DNA from: JBCBSP01 sp964561235
Lineage (GTDB): Bacteria > Pseudomonadota > Alphaproteobacteria > Caulobacterales > Maricaulaceae
DNA: 14,700 bases
NCBI GenBank assembly: GCA_964561235.1
Contig: CAZLOV010000049.1
Span: forward strand, 1 to 14,700
Direction: 5' to 3'
Below the pieces are notes generated by a model. The model worked only from the letters and a program-made list of their open reading frames with translations, ran no database searches and was not told where the DNA came from. Position 1 is the stretch's first letter; each line of letters starts with the position of its first letter. This document shows positions 1 to 6,290 of the stretch, in pieces. The translations under genes were made by a program, and so were the position numbers.

Positions 1-372
1 GCAGCGGGCGCGCCGGCGCATCCGTCGGAGCTGTCGCGGCACGCCTGCATCGTCGACCGCAACAAGCCGACGCCGAATCTCTGGCGCTTTACGAAGGGCG
101 ATCAGGCTGTCGAGGCCAAGGTCGACGGGCGGCTGTCGCTCAATGGCGCGCGCGCGTCCATCGCTGCGGCGTGCGCGGGGGCCGGGCTGGCCTGCTCGCC
201 GGCCTGGGCGGCGCGCGAAGCGCTTGAGGCCGGCCGGGTCGTTCCGCTTCTGCCTGACTGGGACGCCGACCACCGCGATCTGTGGGCGGTGTTTCCCTCC
301 AACCGGTATCTCGCTCACAGGGTGCGCCTGTTCGTCGATTTCCTGGCGGACTGGTTCCGCGACGGCATCTAG
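1..372 (+). CDS. LysR-family transcriptional regulator, C-terminal fragment (5' end outside window)
   Basis: This is the last 123 codons of a gene that enters the window in frame from base 1 and stops with TAG at 370-372. The translation matches the end of a LysR-type effector-binding domain. It has the short strand-turn pattern LSLNGARASIAAACAGAGLA, then a buried segment on binding-site access (ALEAGRVVPLLPDW), and it ends in the family-typical AVFPSNRYLAHRVRLFVDF followed by LADWF. LysR proteins bind DNA through an N-terminal helix-turn-helix, which lies outside the window, so neither the target nor the effector can be named. The stop overlaps the stop of the convergent vsr gene within one CTAG. 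There is no room for a terminator between them. Family assignment is confident; specific function is unknown. Confidence 0.88.
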   Translation, partial: AAGAPAHPSELSRHACIVDRNKPTPNLWRFTKGDQAVEAKVDGRLSLNGARASIAAACAGAGLACSPAWAAREALEAGRVVPLLPDWDADHRDLWAVFPSNRYLAHRVRLFVDFLADWFRDGI

Positions 373-779
373 GCGCCGAGGAAAGCGCGCAGGCGGATCT
401 TCAGCGTGTCGTTGTCCTTCAGTTCGCATTCCCACAGCGTCAGGACGCGCCAGCCGCGGGCCAGAAGGGCCTCGGCGGCTGCGGCGTCGCGCGCCTTGTT
501 CCGCGCGATCTTGGCCGACCAGTAGGCCGCGTTGCGCTTAGGCGTCCGCGAGCCGCGCGCGCAGTCATGGCCGTGCCAGAAGCATCCATGAACGAAGATC
601 ACCGCGCCGCGGCCCGGAAAGACGAGATCGGGCGAACCGGGCAGATCCTTTCGGTGAAGGCGAAAGCGATAGCCCAGCGCGTGCGCGGTGCGGCGGACCT
701 TCAGCTCCGGCGAGGTGTTGCGGCTTTTCACCTGCGCCATAACCGCGGAGCGCTTTTCCGGCGTGAAGACGTCGCTCAT
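369..779 (-). CDS. vsr: Very short patch repair endonuclease (Vsr)
   Basis: The product is 136 residues, close to E. coli Vsr (156). Vsr nicks DNA 5' of the T in T:G mismatches left when 5-methylcytosine deaminates, and so protects C5-methylated sites from C-to-T mutation. Visible signatures are the N-terminal VKSRNTSPELKVRR, catalytic Asp51 in LPGSPDLVFP, the metal/zinc block VHGCFWHGHDC (H64, C66, H69, H71, C73) and the late WEC (C118), in the same order and almost the same numbering as E. coli Vsr. A longer frame reaches 1043, but its extra N-terminus is only the antisense reading of dcm. The chosen ATG (777-779) overlaps the dcm TGA as ATGA, which indicates translational coupling. The TAG stop lies in the CTAG shared with the LysR gene. 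Confidence 0.95.
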   Translation of the reverse strand: MSDVFTPEKRSAVMAQVKSRNTSPELKVRRTAHALGYRFRLHRKDLPGSPDLVFPGRGAVIFVHGCFWHGHDCARGSRTPKRNAAYWSAKIARNKARDAAAAEALLARGWRVLTLWECELKDNDTLKIRLRAFLGA

Positions 780-1951
780 CCCGCCTTGCGGTACGCGGCC
801 GCGTGCGCGGCTTCGAGCTGGGGCAGGAGCAGGTTTTCGGAAAGCCAGGCGACGACGGGCGCGACCACGCCGTCTCCGGTCACCTTGAGCGCGGCGTTCT
901 CGCGCACGGGCAGCACGTACTCGTCGGGCAGCCCCATCAGGCGCGCGGTTTCCCTCGCCGTCATGGGCCTGGAGAGCATGTCGGTCCTTTTCACGAAGAG
1001 CAGGAACTGCTTGGAGGAACCGCCGCCGGGCGTGCGCACGCAACCGGCGATCCCGTCAAAGCGCACCTCGGCGCGCTGGACCCTGACGCCGTTTTCAACG
1101 CGGGTACGCCGGTAGACCGCGCCGACTTCGTCGCGGCCGGAGGCCTCGGCCTCGCGGACCTTCTCGCGGTGACGCTCCGTCATCAGCGCCAGCAGGCGCT
1201 GCGTTTCGGCGGGCCGGTGCCAGGGCGCCGACGTCTGGCGGTGTTCGACGATGTCGCGCAGCGCGATGTTGCGCGCCGGCGGCTCGGCCAGCCGCCACCA
1301 GCACCAGCGCGAACGCAGCGCAGGCGTCAGGCGCTCGTGCGCGGCGCGCACCGCGCGGGAATGAAAAATGGATGGAATGGCAATCGGCCCGGCGTCTTCC
1401 TCGAGTTCCGGCGGACGCGGAAGATCCTCGCGCACCGCCAGCACGAAGACGCGCGGCCGCGATTGCGGCACAAAGCGCGCCGCATCGATCTCGAGCGCGC
1501 CATAACGGTAGCCTGCGCGCGCCAGAAGGCGGCACAGCGCTGCAAAGTCACGGCCCTTGCCGGAGGTCAGCAGGCCGGAGACGTTTTCCAGAACGATCAG
1601 GCGCGGCGCGCGGGCGTCGGCCTCAAGCTGCTCCATGAGCGACCAGAAGCCGAAAAACGCCGATGAACGCTGCGCATGGATCCCGCCTCGCGCGCCCGCC
1701 AGCGAGAGGTCCTGACAGGGAAAGCTCGCCCAGGCGAGATCGGCGCGCCCCGGCAGGGCGCCGGCCTGCACGCCCGCGACATCGCCTTCATGAAAATGCT
1801 CGTCCCCGAAATTGGCGCGGTAGACGTCGGCTTTCCCCCGGTCGAGATCATTGGCGAACACGCAGCGCCAGCGATCGCCCAGCCCGATGCGCGCCATGCC
1901 GCCGCCGGCGAAGAACTCGTAGAATGTAAGAGGGGGACGCGTACTCATCAT
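776..1951 (-). CDS. dcm: C5-cytosine-specific DNA methyltransferase (Dcm-type)
   Basis: The product is 391 residues and carries the ordered motifs of 5-methylcytosine methyltransferases. Motif I binds S-adenosylmethionine (TFYEFFAGGGMARIGLG, about 9-25). Motif IV has the catalytic cysteine (WASFPCQDLSLAG, Cys79). Motif VI is ENV (122-124), motif VIII is PQSRPRVF (162-169), a variable target-recognition region spans roughly 190-310, and the closing motifs IX and X are seen in RPMTARETARLMGLPDEY and GDGVVAPVVAWLSENLL. It transfers a methyl group to C5 of cytosine in a specific site, which cannot be read from the sequence. An in-frame TAG at 1958-1960 bounds the start to the ATG at 1951 or the adjacent ATG at 1948; a promoter-like -10 box lies immediately upstream. 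It is coupled to vsr. No restriction gene is visible on either side, so it may be an orphan enzyme. GC content resembles the neighbours. Confidence 0.95.
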   Translation of the reverse strand: MMSTRPPLTFYEFFAGGGMARIGLGDRWRCVFANDLDRGKADVYRANFGDEHFHEGDVAGVQAGALPGRADLAWASFPCQDLSLAGARGGIHAQRSSAFFGFWSLMEQLEADARAPRLIVLENVSGLLTSGKGRDFAALCRLLARAGYRYGALEIDAARFVPQSRPRVFVLAVREDLPRPPELEEDAGPIAIPSIFHSRAVRAAHERLTPALRSRWCWWRLAEPPARNIALRDIVEHRQTSAPWHRPAETQRLLALMTERHREKVREAEASGRDEVGAVYRRTRVENGVRVQRAEVRFDGIAGCVRTPGGGSSKQFLLFVKRTDMLSRPMTARETARLMGLPDEYVLPVRENAALKVTGDGVVAPVVAWLSENLLLPQLEAAHAAAYRKAG

Positions 1952-1954
1952 GAA

Positions 1955-1983
1955 ACTCTAGCTCGACCGCGCCGGCGGGTCAT
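1955..1983 (-). promoter_or_regulatory. Candidate housekeeping promoter of dcm-vsr, possibly leaderless
   Basis: On the minus strand, ATGACCC (1983-1977) is followed by 14 nt and then GCTAGAGT (1962-1955). This is close to the Caulobacter housekeeping consensus TTGACGS-N10-14-GCTANAWC. The -10 box ends only 3 nt before the first ATG of dcm, so a start point 7 nt downstream would fall on the second ATG (1948), giving a leaderless mRNA. No good Shine-Dalgarno is present. The match is by eye. Confidence 0.42.
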
Positions 1984-2045
1984 CCATGATGGCGCGAATC
2001 CGGCCGCCATGAGATGGTGAAGCCTGATTTGTTCGGGGAGGGGGC

Positions 2046-2888
2046 ATGCCGGCGATCGGCGCTGTTTTCCGTCTGGCTGCGGCGTGCGCGCCGCTGGTCG
2101 TGCTCGCGGCTTGCGCAACTGAACCGGCGCCGGCCGGCGCCTCGCTTGCGCCCGCCGAGCCCGCCGCGATCCGCGCAGCGCCGCGCGGCCCCGCTTTCGC
2201 CGGCGATGACCGGCCGGGCTATCTGTTCGTCGGCGAGGGCTGGAGAGGCCGGATCGTGTTTGGCCAACCGGGGGCCGACGCCGCGCTGGAATATGCGCAC
2301 GCCGTGCGCGGCGTCGAGGTGGCGGCGGGCGAGCTGGACTTCGACGCCCCCTGGCTTGCGGGCGGCGTCCGGCGTTTCAGCGGCGAGACGCCGGACGGGG
2401 CGCGTCTCGAGATCGCGATGACGGCGGGACCATGCGAGGCGGTGGGCGAAACCGGCGGCCATTTCGTTCAGGTGAACCTTGGCGCGGCGGATTATGCCGG
2501 GTGCGCGCAGGAGATCGGGCCCGCACCCTTGTGGAGCGCGTCCATCGGCGCGCTTCTGCCTGCGATTGAAGCCTGCCGTTTCGAGCTGGACGCCTTCGGC
2601 GCCGTCGTGCTGCACGCTGCGGTCGTTGACGATGCTGCGCAGGTTCGTCTGCGCGCGCCCAACGGCGCCCGCTTCGACTGCACGGCGGACGCCGACGGCG
2701 CGCGCGCGCAGACCGGCTTCGTGACGCCGTCCGAGCCGGCTCTGGAGGGCGAGCGCGATCCGGTCTTCATCCCCTTCGAGATGCCCGAAGCCGGAGAAGC
2801 CTGCCGTCTCTATGAGCGCGTGGAGGATGCGCAAGGCCGGCTGCTTGGCGCGCTGGGCCATGAGTCCTGCGCGCCTGCGACCGGTTAA
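2046..2888 (+). CDS. Putative lipoprotein of unknown function, cysteine-paired, COG3650-like
   Basis: The product is 280 residues. It begins with a lipoprotein signal (hydrophobic residues 10-22, lipobox LAAC, lipidated Cys23), followed by an Ala/Pro linker to about residue 50. The mature chain carries six further cysteines (130, 153, 177, 212, 253, 275), an even number that would suit disulfides in the periplasm. The stretch from about 110 to 156 (FSGETPDGARLEIAMTAGPC, ending AGCAQE), followed by PLWSASIG, weakly recalls COG3650/META-like lipoprotein domains; this is an impression, not a firm match. The ATG is preceded by a strong purine-rich ribosome site (GGGGAGGGGG, 2035-2044). It lies divergent from dcm and 49 nt upstream of the secreted TPR gene, which may share its transcript. 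No enzymatic role is proposed. Confidence 0.7.
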   Translation: MPAIGAVFRLAAACAPLVVLAACATEPAPAGASLAPAEPAAIRAAPRGPAFAGDDRPGYLFVGEGWRGRIVFGQPGADAALEYAHAVRGVEVAAGELDFDAPWLAGGVRRFSGETPDGARLEIAMTAGPCEAVGETGGHFVQVNLGAADYAGCAQEIGPAPLWSASIGALLPAIEACRFELDAFGAVVLHAAVVDDAAQVRLRAPNGARFDCTADADGARAQTGFVTPSEPALEGERDPVFIPFEMPEAGEACRLYERVEDAQGRLLGALGHESCAPATG

Positions 2889-2937
2889 GGCGCGCTTGCA
2901 TAGGCGCATGCCAGCGACTCACCGCACATCTGCCGAC

Positions 2938-3822
2938 ATGACGTCCCGATCCTTCTCCTGCTCCGGCGGACTTGCGGCATGTGCGGCGGCGGCGTTGCTC
3001 AGCCTCACTGCGGGCGCGCATGCGCAGCTGGCTGACGCCCGGCTCCTTTCCGGCCCGGAGCCCATGCTCTGGCTGTCCTTTGATGCGCAGCCGGGCGCGG
3101 TGGCGACTGAAAGCGCGGACGGGTCGCTGACGCTTCGCATTTCCGGCGTCGCCCCGGAGCGACGGCGCATCGAGCCGTCGGTCGGCGGTCTGGTGCGGTT
3201 GATCACGCTGGAGCCGCAGGGCGCGGGCGTCGTTGTGAGGCTCGCGGGCGGCTGGACGGACGCGGCGGCGGAATTGCGGCGGGGCGGCGTTCTCGTCCGG
3301 TTCGATCCGCGGACCTCAAACTCCCGCGAACCCGCCCGGGCGCCGATCGCGGAGCCAGTCCCGGACGTCCAGGCCGATGGGTCGGGTCCGACGGTTTCAG
3401 AGCCCGTCGCCGCGGCCCCCGCCGAGCGGCGCGCCGGCGCGCCGGCGCCGATCGCGCAGGGCCCGCAAGACGCGGTCTCAGGCGCCGGGCCGCAGGCCGG
3501 GCCGGAGCGGCTGTGTCCGTCGGAAAGCGCCGTCGTCGACAGCGATCCCTGGAACCTTGAAGCGCTTTTGGCGCAGGCGCGGTGCTTTTCCGAGGCCGGC
3601 GAGACGGGTGCGGCCGCCCTGGTGCTTGAGCGCGTTCTCGCCTTCCAGCCCGACCAGTTCGACGCCGCCCTTGAACTGGGCCGCATCCGCGAGCGTCAGG
3701 GGGATCTTCAGGCGGCCCAGGCGCTCTACGAACAGGCGGCGGGATCGGCGCTGACCGACGGCAACGCCCTTCGCGCGCGGCGCGCGGCTCAACGGGCCGC
3801 TGAGGCGCAGGGCGGCGGCTAG
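2938..3822 (+). CDS. Exported TPR-repeat protein of unknown function
   Basis: From the ATG at 2938 the product is 294 residues. It has a signal peptide (hydrophobic core about 12-24, likely cleavage AHA|Q after residue 29), a beta-rich domain of about 100 residues, a low-complexity Pro/Ala-rich linker (about 130-190), and two tetratricopeptide repeats near 205-272 (cores NLEALLAQARCFSEAGETGA and ALELGRIRERQGDLQAAQAL). TPRs bind other proteins, so a scaffold role in the periplasm or outer membrane is plausible but inferred. The beta domain might be AMIN-like; I cannot show that. The frame is open upstream to 2812 with another ATG at 2908, but only the 2938 start places the signal peptide at the very N-terminus; neither start has a good ribosome site. 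The TAG stop is shared as CTAG with the convergent thioesterase-like gene. Confidence 0.75.
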   Translation: MTSRSFSCSGGLAACAAAALLSLTAGAHAQLADARLLSGPEPMLWLSFDAQPGAVATESADGSLTLRISGVAPERRRIEPSVGGLVRLITLEPQGAGVVVRLAGGWTDAAAELRRGGVLVRFDPRTSNSREPARAPIAEPVPDVQADGSGPTVSEPVAAAPAERRAGAPAPIAQGPQDAVSGAGPQAGPERLCPSESAVVDSDPWNLEALLAQARCFSEAGETGAAALVLERVLAFQPDQFDAALELGRIRERQGDLQAAQALYEQAAGSALTDGNALRARRAAQRAAEAQGGG

Positions 3823-4748
3823 GCTCTGCCGTCAAGACCGGGAATGACGGCGGATTCAAGCGCGGCCAGCGTCGCATCGCTTGCCGGCAAAAGCGCGCGC
3901 CTTTGCAGATCCATGCCGCATGCAACGCCTTCAACGGACCAGAGCGGAGCGCCTGTGGCGGGGTCGTGAAGCCAGTGGATCAGGCGGCGCACTTTCGCGC
4001 CGGCCTCCATCAATCCGGAGCGCATGACATACCCGTCGCCTTCGCGCGGATACGCGTAGGCGTCGATACGGCACTCCAGCAGGGCGACCCCCACGCTTGA
4101 GGCGTCGCCGGCTGCGTGCGCCGCCCACAACTCGGGGAAGCCGCGGCTGAAATGCACCGCGCTGTCGGAGACCTTGCCGAGGAGCAGCTCCGGGCGCATG
4201 CGGCCGAACACATCGACATCGCCCGCGCGGATCCGTCCGCGCCCGGTCGTCTCAAATCCCATGGACACGGCTTGGGCGGGCGTCGGCGTGACGCCCGGCG
4301 GCTCCCAGGGCAATCCCCGCGGCGCCGTTTCCGGCGGGGCTTCGGCGGAGAGCGCCTCGAAGGCGGAATCGAAGCGGCGCGGAAACGGAAAGACGCGCCG
4401 GGAACGCGGGCTCATATGATCGAGGATGAGGCGAAAGCCGGCGGACACATTTCCCGTCGCTGCGTTGCGCATCACGAGGGCGGCCTCGATCCAGTGCTCG
4501 CCGCGGCCCGTGACGGCGCCGTCGATGACCAGCGGCGCGCCCGGCCGGACCTCTGCGCTGAAGCGGACATGCATCCGGCGCGGGCTCAGAATGGCGGTCG
4601 CGCGCGGCGAACCGGCTTCGTGCATGCCCAGCCTCTCCGCGAGATCCGCGGCCGCCTCCATGGCGCGGGCGGCATAGGCGCGCACGTTGAGATGGCCGAG
4701 TTCGTCGCACTCCCAGGCGTTCGCGTTTCCGCGCCAAAGCTCATGCAT
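3819..4748 (-). CDS. Double-hotdog acyl-CoA thioesterase-like protein
   Basis: The product is 309 residues. Near the start, WECDELGHLNVRAYAA (12-27) matches the 4-hydroxybenzoyl-CoA thioesterase pattern (D-x-x-G-H-x-N) with Asp15, and a second hotdog-like half starts near 165-200 with GDVDVFGRMRP in the equivalent position. Single hotdog domains are about 140 residues, so this is a tandem (two-domain) form. Such enzymes cleave acyl-CoA thioesters; the substrate cannot be deduced. The frame is open to 4841, but the ATG at 4748 is preceded by GGGGGA at a good distance and begins at the conserved N-terminus, so it was chosen. It follows zur on the same strand with a 31-nt gap and is probably cotranscribed. 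Its TAG overlaps the TAG of the TPR gene inside CTAG. Confidence 0.78.
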   Translation of the reverse strand: MHELWRGNANAWECDELGHLNVRAYAARAMEAAADLAERLGMHEAGSPRATAILSPRRMHVRFSAEVRPGAPLVIDGAVTGRGEHWIEAALVMRNAATGNVSAGFRLILDHMSPRSRRVFPFPRRFDSAFEALSAEAPPETAPRGLPWEPPGVTPTPAQAVSMGFETTGRGRIRAGDVDVFGRMRPELLLGKVSDSAVHFSRGFPELWAAHAAGDASSVGVALLECRIDAYAYPREGDGYVMRSGLMEAGAKVRRLIHWLHDPATGAPLWSVEGVACGMDLQRRALLPASDATLAALESAVIPGLDGRA

Positions 4749-4779
4749 GAGTGTTCCCCCGCCGCTCGATGAGGGCAGG

Positions 4780-5247
4780 TTAAAGGGATTCCGCCGGATC
4801 GGCAGGCGCCGCCTTGGCCAGGCAGTCCGCGCACAGACCATAATGCTCGATCACGCTGCGGCGTATGTCGAACCCGTCCGGCCCCTGCATGGAGGCGGCC
4901 GGATCGTGACGTTCGTCCACGCGGCCGCAGTTCTCGCAAATGAACAGTTCGGCGGCGCCGGACAGCTCGCCGTGCACGCAGGCGGTGTAGGCGTTGAGGG
5001 CCTCGACCTTGTGGGCGAGGCCGGCGGCGACGAGGAAATCCAGCGCGCGATAGACCGTCGGCGGACGGGCGGCTGCGCCGTCCGGGCGCAGCGCGCCGAG
5101 CAGATCATAGGCCTTGCAGGGACCGTCGGATTCCAGGAGCAGCTCGAGCACGCGCTTGCGCGTGTCCGTCAGGCTCAGCCCCTTTCGCTGACAGATGCGT
5201 TCCGCCAGCGCAAGATTGCGCGCCGTATCATGTGTCTGCGCTGTCAT
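4780..5247 (-). CDS. zur: Zinc uptake regulator, Fur family (Zur)
   Basis: The product is 155 residues. The N-terminal winged helix includes LTDTRKRVLELLLES and the recognition region PPTVYRALDFLVAAGLAHKV, followed by EALNAYTAC, which closely tracks E. coli Zur (PPTVYRALDFLLEQGFVHKVES). Metal ligands are visible: structural zinc cysteines C104-x2-C107 and C139-x2-C142, and likely sensing-site residues H79, C90, H92 and E112. With zinc bound, Zur represses zinc import genes. The C-terminus is shorter than in E. coli. The frame extends to 5277, but the ATG at 5247 is preferred; it has no Shine-Dalgarno and a promoter-like -10 box 7 nt upstream. No znu transporter is visible here; the downstream partner is a thioesterase-like gene, and ompW is divergent. 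Confidence 0.92.
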   Translation of the reverse strand: MTAQTHDTARNLALAERICQRKGLSLTDTRKRVLELLLESDGPCKAYDLLGALRPDGAAARPPTVYRALDFLVAAGLAHKVEALNAYTACVHGELSGAAELFICENCGRVDERHDPAASMQGPDGFDIRRSVIEHYGLCADCLAKAAPADPAESL

Positions 5248-5254
5248 GGCGGAA

Positions 5255-5283
5255 GCTTTAGCGCGAGCCTTGCGCACAGGCGA
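5255..5283 (-). promoter_or_regulatory. Candidate zur promoter, leaderless arrangement
   Basis: On the minus strand GCTAAAGC (5262-5255) matches the GCTANAWC -10 pattern at seven of eight positions, and 14 nt upstream is TCGCCTG (5283-5277), a poor -35. The -10 box ends 7 nt before the chosen zur ATG, so transcription would begin at or next to the start codon. No convincing Zur operator dyad was seen. Confidence 0.33.
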
Positions 5284-5368
5284 GCCTTGAAAGCCGTCCG
5301 AGCGCCATGCGCCGCCCGCCGCGAACGCCGCGTTCCGAATTCTTTAATCGCTCAGACCAAAGCATGCG

Positions 5369-5407
5369 GCGGACTGCCGCGCGGCGCGGCGCCGCGCGGC
5401 AGTCCGC
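5369..5407. repeat. Perfect 18-bp GC-rich inverted repeat with 3-nt loop between zur and ompW
   Basis: The arms 5369-5386 (GCGGACTGCCGCGCGGCG) and 5390-5407 are exact reverse complements separated by CGG. There is no T-run on either side and the flanking genes diverge, so it is not a normal terminator. It sits 68 nt upstream of the ompW start and about 120 nt upstream of zur. It could be a mRNA leader structure, a dispersed palindromic (REP-like) element, or a protein-binding dyad. Its presence is certain; its role is unknown. Confidence 0.85.
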
Positions 5408-5475
5408 GCACTCCCGCGCGCCGCGGAAGCATCGTTTAAAGCCCTCACACATTTTGTGGGAAAGGGGATCGACCC

Positions 5476-6114
5476 ATGACTTCACTGCTCAAGACCGCCG
5501 CCGCCGCCGCCCTCCTCGCTGCGATGGGCGGTTCCGCCTTCGCCCAGGCCGGAGACTGGCAGTTCCGCTTCCGCGCCATCGGCGTCATTCCGGACGAAAG
5601 CGCCGAAATCACCCCGATCAACGGGGATGTCGACATTTCCAACACGGTGGTGCCGGAGTTCGACATCACCTACTTCATCACCGACAACATCGCCGCGGAG
5701 CTGATCGCGGCGATCTCCCCGCATGATGTGGCGGCGGTCGACACCGATCTCGGCGACATCGACCTCGGCACGGTGCGCGTGCTGCCGCCGACGCTTCTGC
5801 TGCAGTACCATTTCCAGCCGAACGCGACCTGGCGGCCCTATGTCGGGGCGGGCGTCAATTTCACCGCCTTCCTCAACCAGGACCTGCCGGACGGCACGAT
5901 CCTGTCCGATATCGACTATGACGAGAGCTTCGGTTTCGCCCTGCAGGCCGGCGTGGATTACGCCATCAACGAACGCTGGTTCTGGAACGCCGACGTGAAG
6001 CGCATCTGGATCAATCCGGATGTGACCATCGACGCGGGCGCGCTCGGAACGGTGAGCGCGGATGTCGACATCAACCCGTGGGTGGTCGGGGTCGGCTTCG
6101 GCTTCCGCCTCTGA
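5476..6114 (+). CDS. OmpW-family outer membrane beta-barrel protein
   Basis: The product is 212 residues, the usual OmpW size. A signal peptide (residues 1-23, cleavage AFA|Q) is followed by amphipathic strands typical of the eight-stranded OmpW barrel: DWQFRFRAIGVIPDES (first strand), EFDITYFITDNIAAELIAA, PPTLLLQYHFQPNATWRPYV, GAGVNFTAFLN, and the terminal NPWVVGVGFGFRL. The motifs near PPTLLLQYHF and RPYVGAGVNF are characteristic of the family. OmpW forms a narrow outer-membrane channel for small hydrophobic molecules; the specific substrate is unknown. It ends in Leu rather than the more usual terminal Phe (FRL). The ribosome site AAGGGG (5462-5467) is 8 nt from the ATG. It is divergent from zur, with a strong hairpin upstream and a terminator downstream, so it is monocistronic. 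Confidence 0.93.
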   Translation: MTSLLKTAAAAALLAAMGGSAFAQAGDWQFRFRAIGVIPDESAEITPINGDVDISNTVVPEFDITYFITDNIAAELIAAISPHDVAAVDTDLGDIDLGTVRVLPPTLLLQYHFQPNATWRPYVGAGVNFTAFLNQDLPDGTILSDIDYDESFGFALQAGVDYAINERWFWNADVKRIWINPDVTIDAGALGTVSADVDINPWVVGVGFGFRL

Positions 6115-6143
6115 ACCCAGACGCCCTGTTATCGAGGCTGTGT

Positions 6144-6170
6144 AAACCCGGCGCGGACGCGCCGGGTTTT
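6144..6170 (+). terminator. Intrinsic terminator of the ompW-family gene
   Basis: An 11-bp perfect stem (AAACCCGGCGC at 6144-6154 with GCGCCGGGTTT at 6159-6169), a 4-nt loop, and a T-run ending the right arm. It lies 30 nt after the ompW stop. Confidence 0.88.
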
Positions 6171-6231
6171 CCGATTCCGGCGCGTTAAACCGCTTAACAG
6201 CCGCCGGAAGGCGCGGCGGCGCCGGGCTTTG

Positions 6232-6260
6232 TTGCCTCGCCGCACCCTGTCGGCTACCAC
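6232..6260 (+). promoter_or_regulatory. Candidate housekeeping promoter of the sapC-family gene
   Basis: TTGCCTC (6232-6238), 14 nt, then GCTACCAC (6253-6260) resemble the Caulobacter TTGACGS-N10-14-GCTANAWC pattern. The predicted transcript would start near 6267, about 24 nt before the ATG at 6291, and would carry the GGGGG ribosome site. Confidence 0.45.
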
Positions 6261-6290
6261 GTCCGCAAAGTTTCAACAGGGGGTCCGATC

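Noticed and set aside
780..1043. N-terminal extension of the vsr frame up to 1043
   Set aside because: The added residues are Arg/Ala-rich antisense of the dcm C-terminus, and the true start at 779 overlaps the dcm stop as ATGA and begins at the conserved Vsr N-terminus.
803..1666. Long plus-strand frame (287 codons) opposite dcm
   Set aside because: Shadow of the methyltransferase gene, whose full motif set is on the minus strand; the plus-strand translation is compositionally biased and has no recognisable domain.
2129..2147. 16-bp GGCGCC-type palindrome inside the lipoprotein gene
   Set aside because: It encodes the Pro/Ala/Gly linker of the protein and is expected by chance in such GC-rich, low-complexity coding sequence; similar runs occur near 3430-3450.
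1980..2909. Minus-strand frame of 309 codons opposite the lipoprotein gene
   Set aside because: The plus strand has a strong ribosome site, a lipobox and paired cysteines; the minus-strand frame is Arg-rich and overlaps the dcm promoter region.
5248..5475. A Zur operator between zur and ompW
   Set aside because: No AT-rich dyad resembling known Zur boxes was found; the only strong dyad is the GC-rich hairpin, which does not fit.
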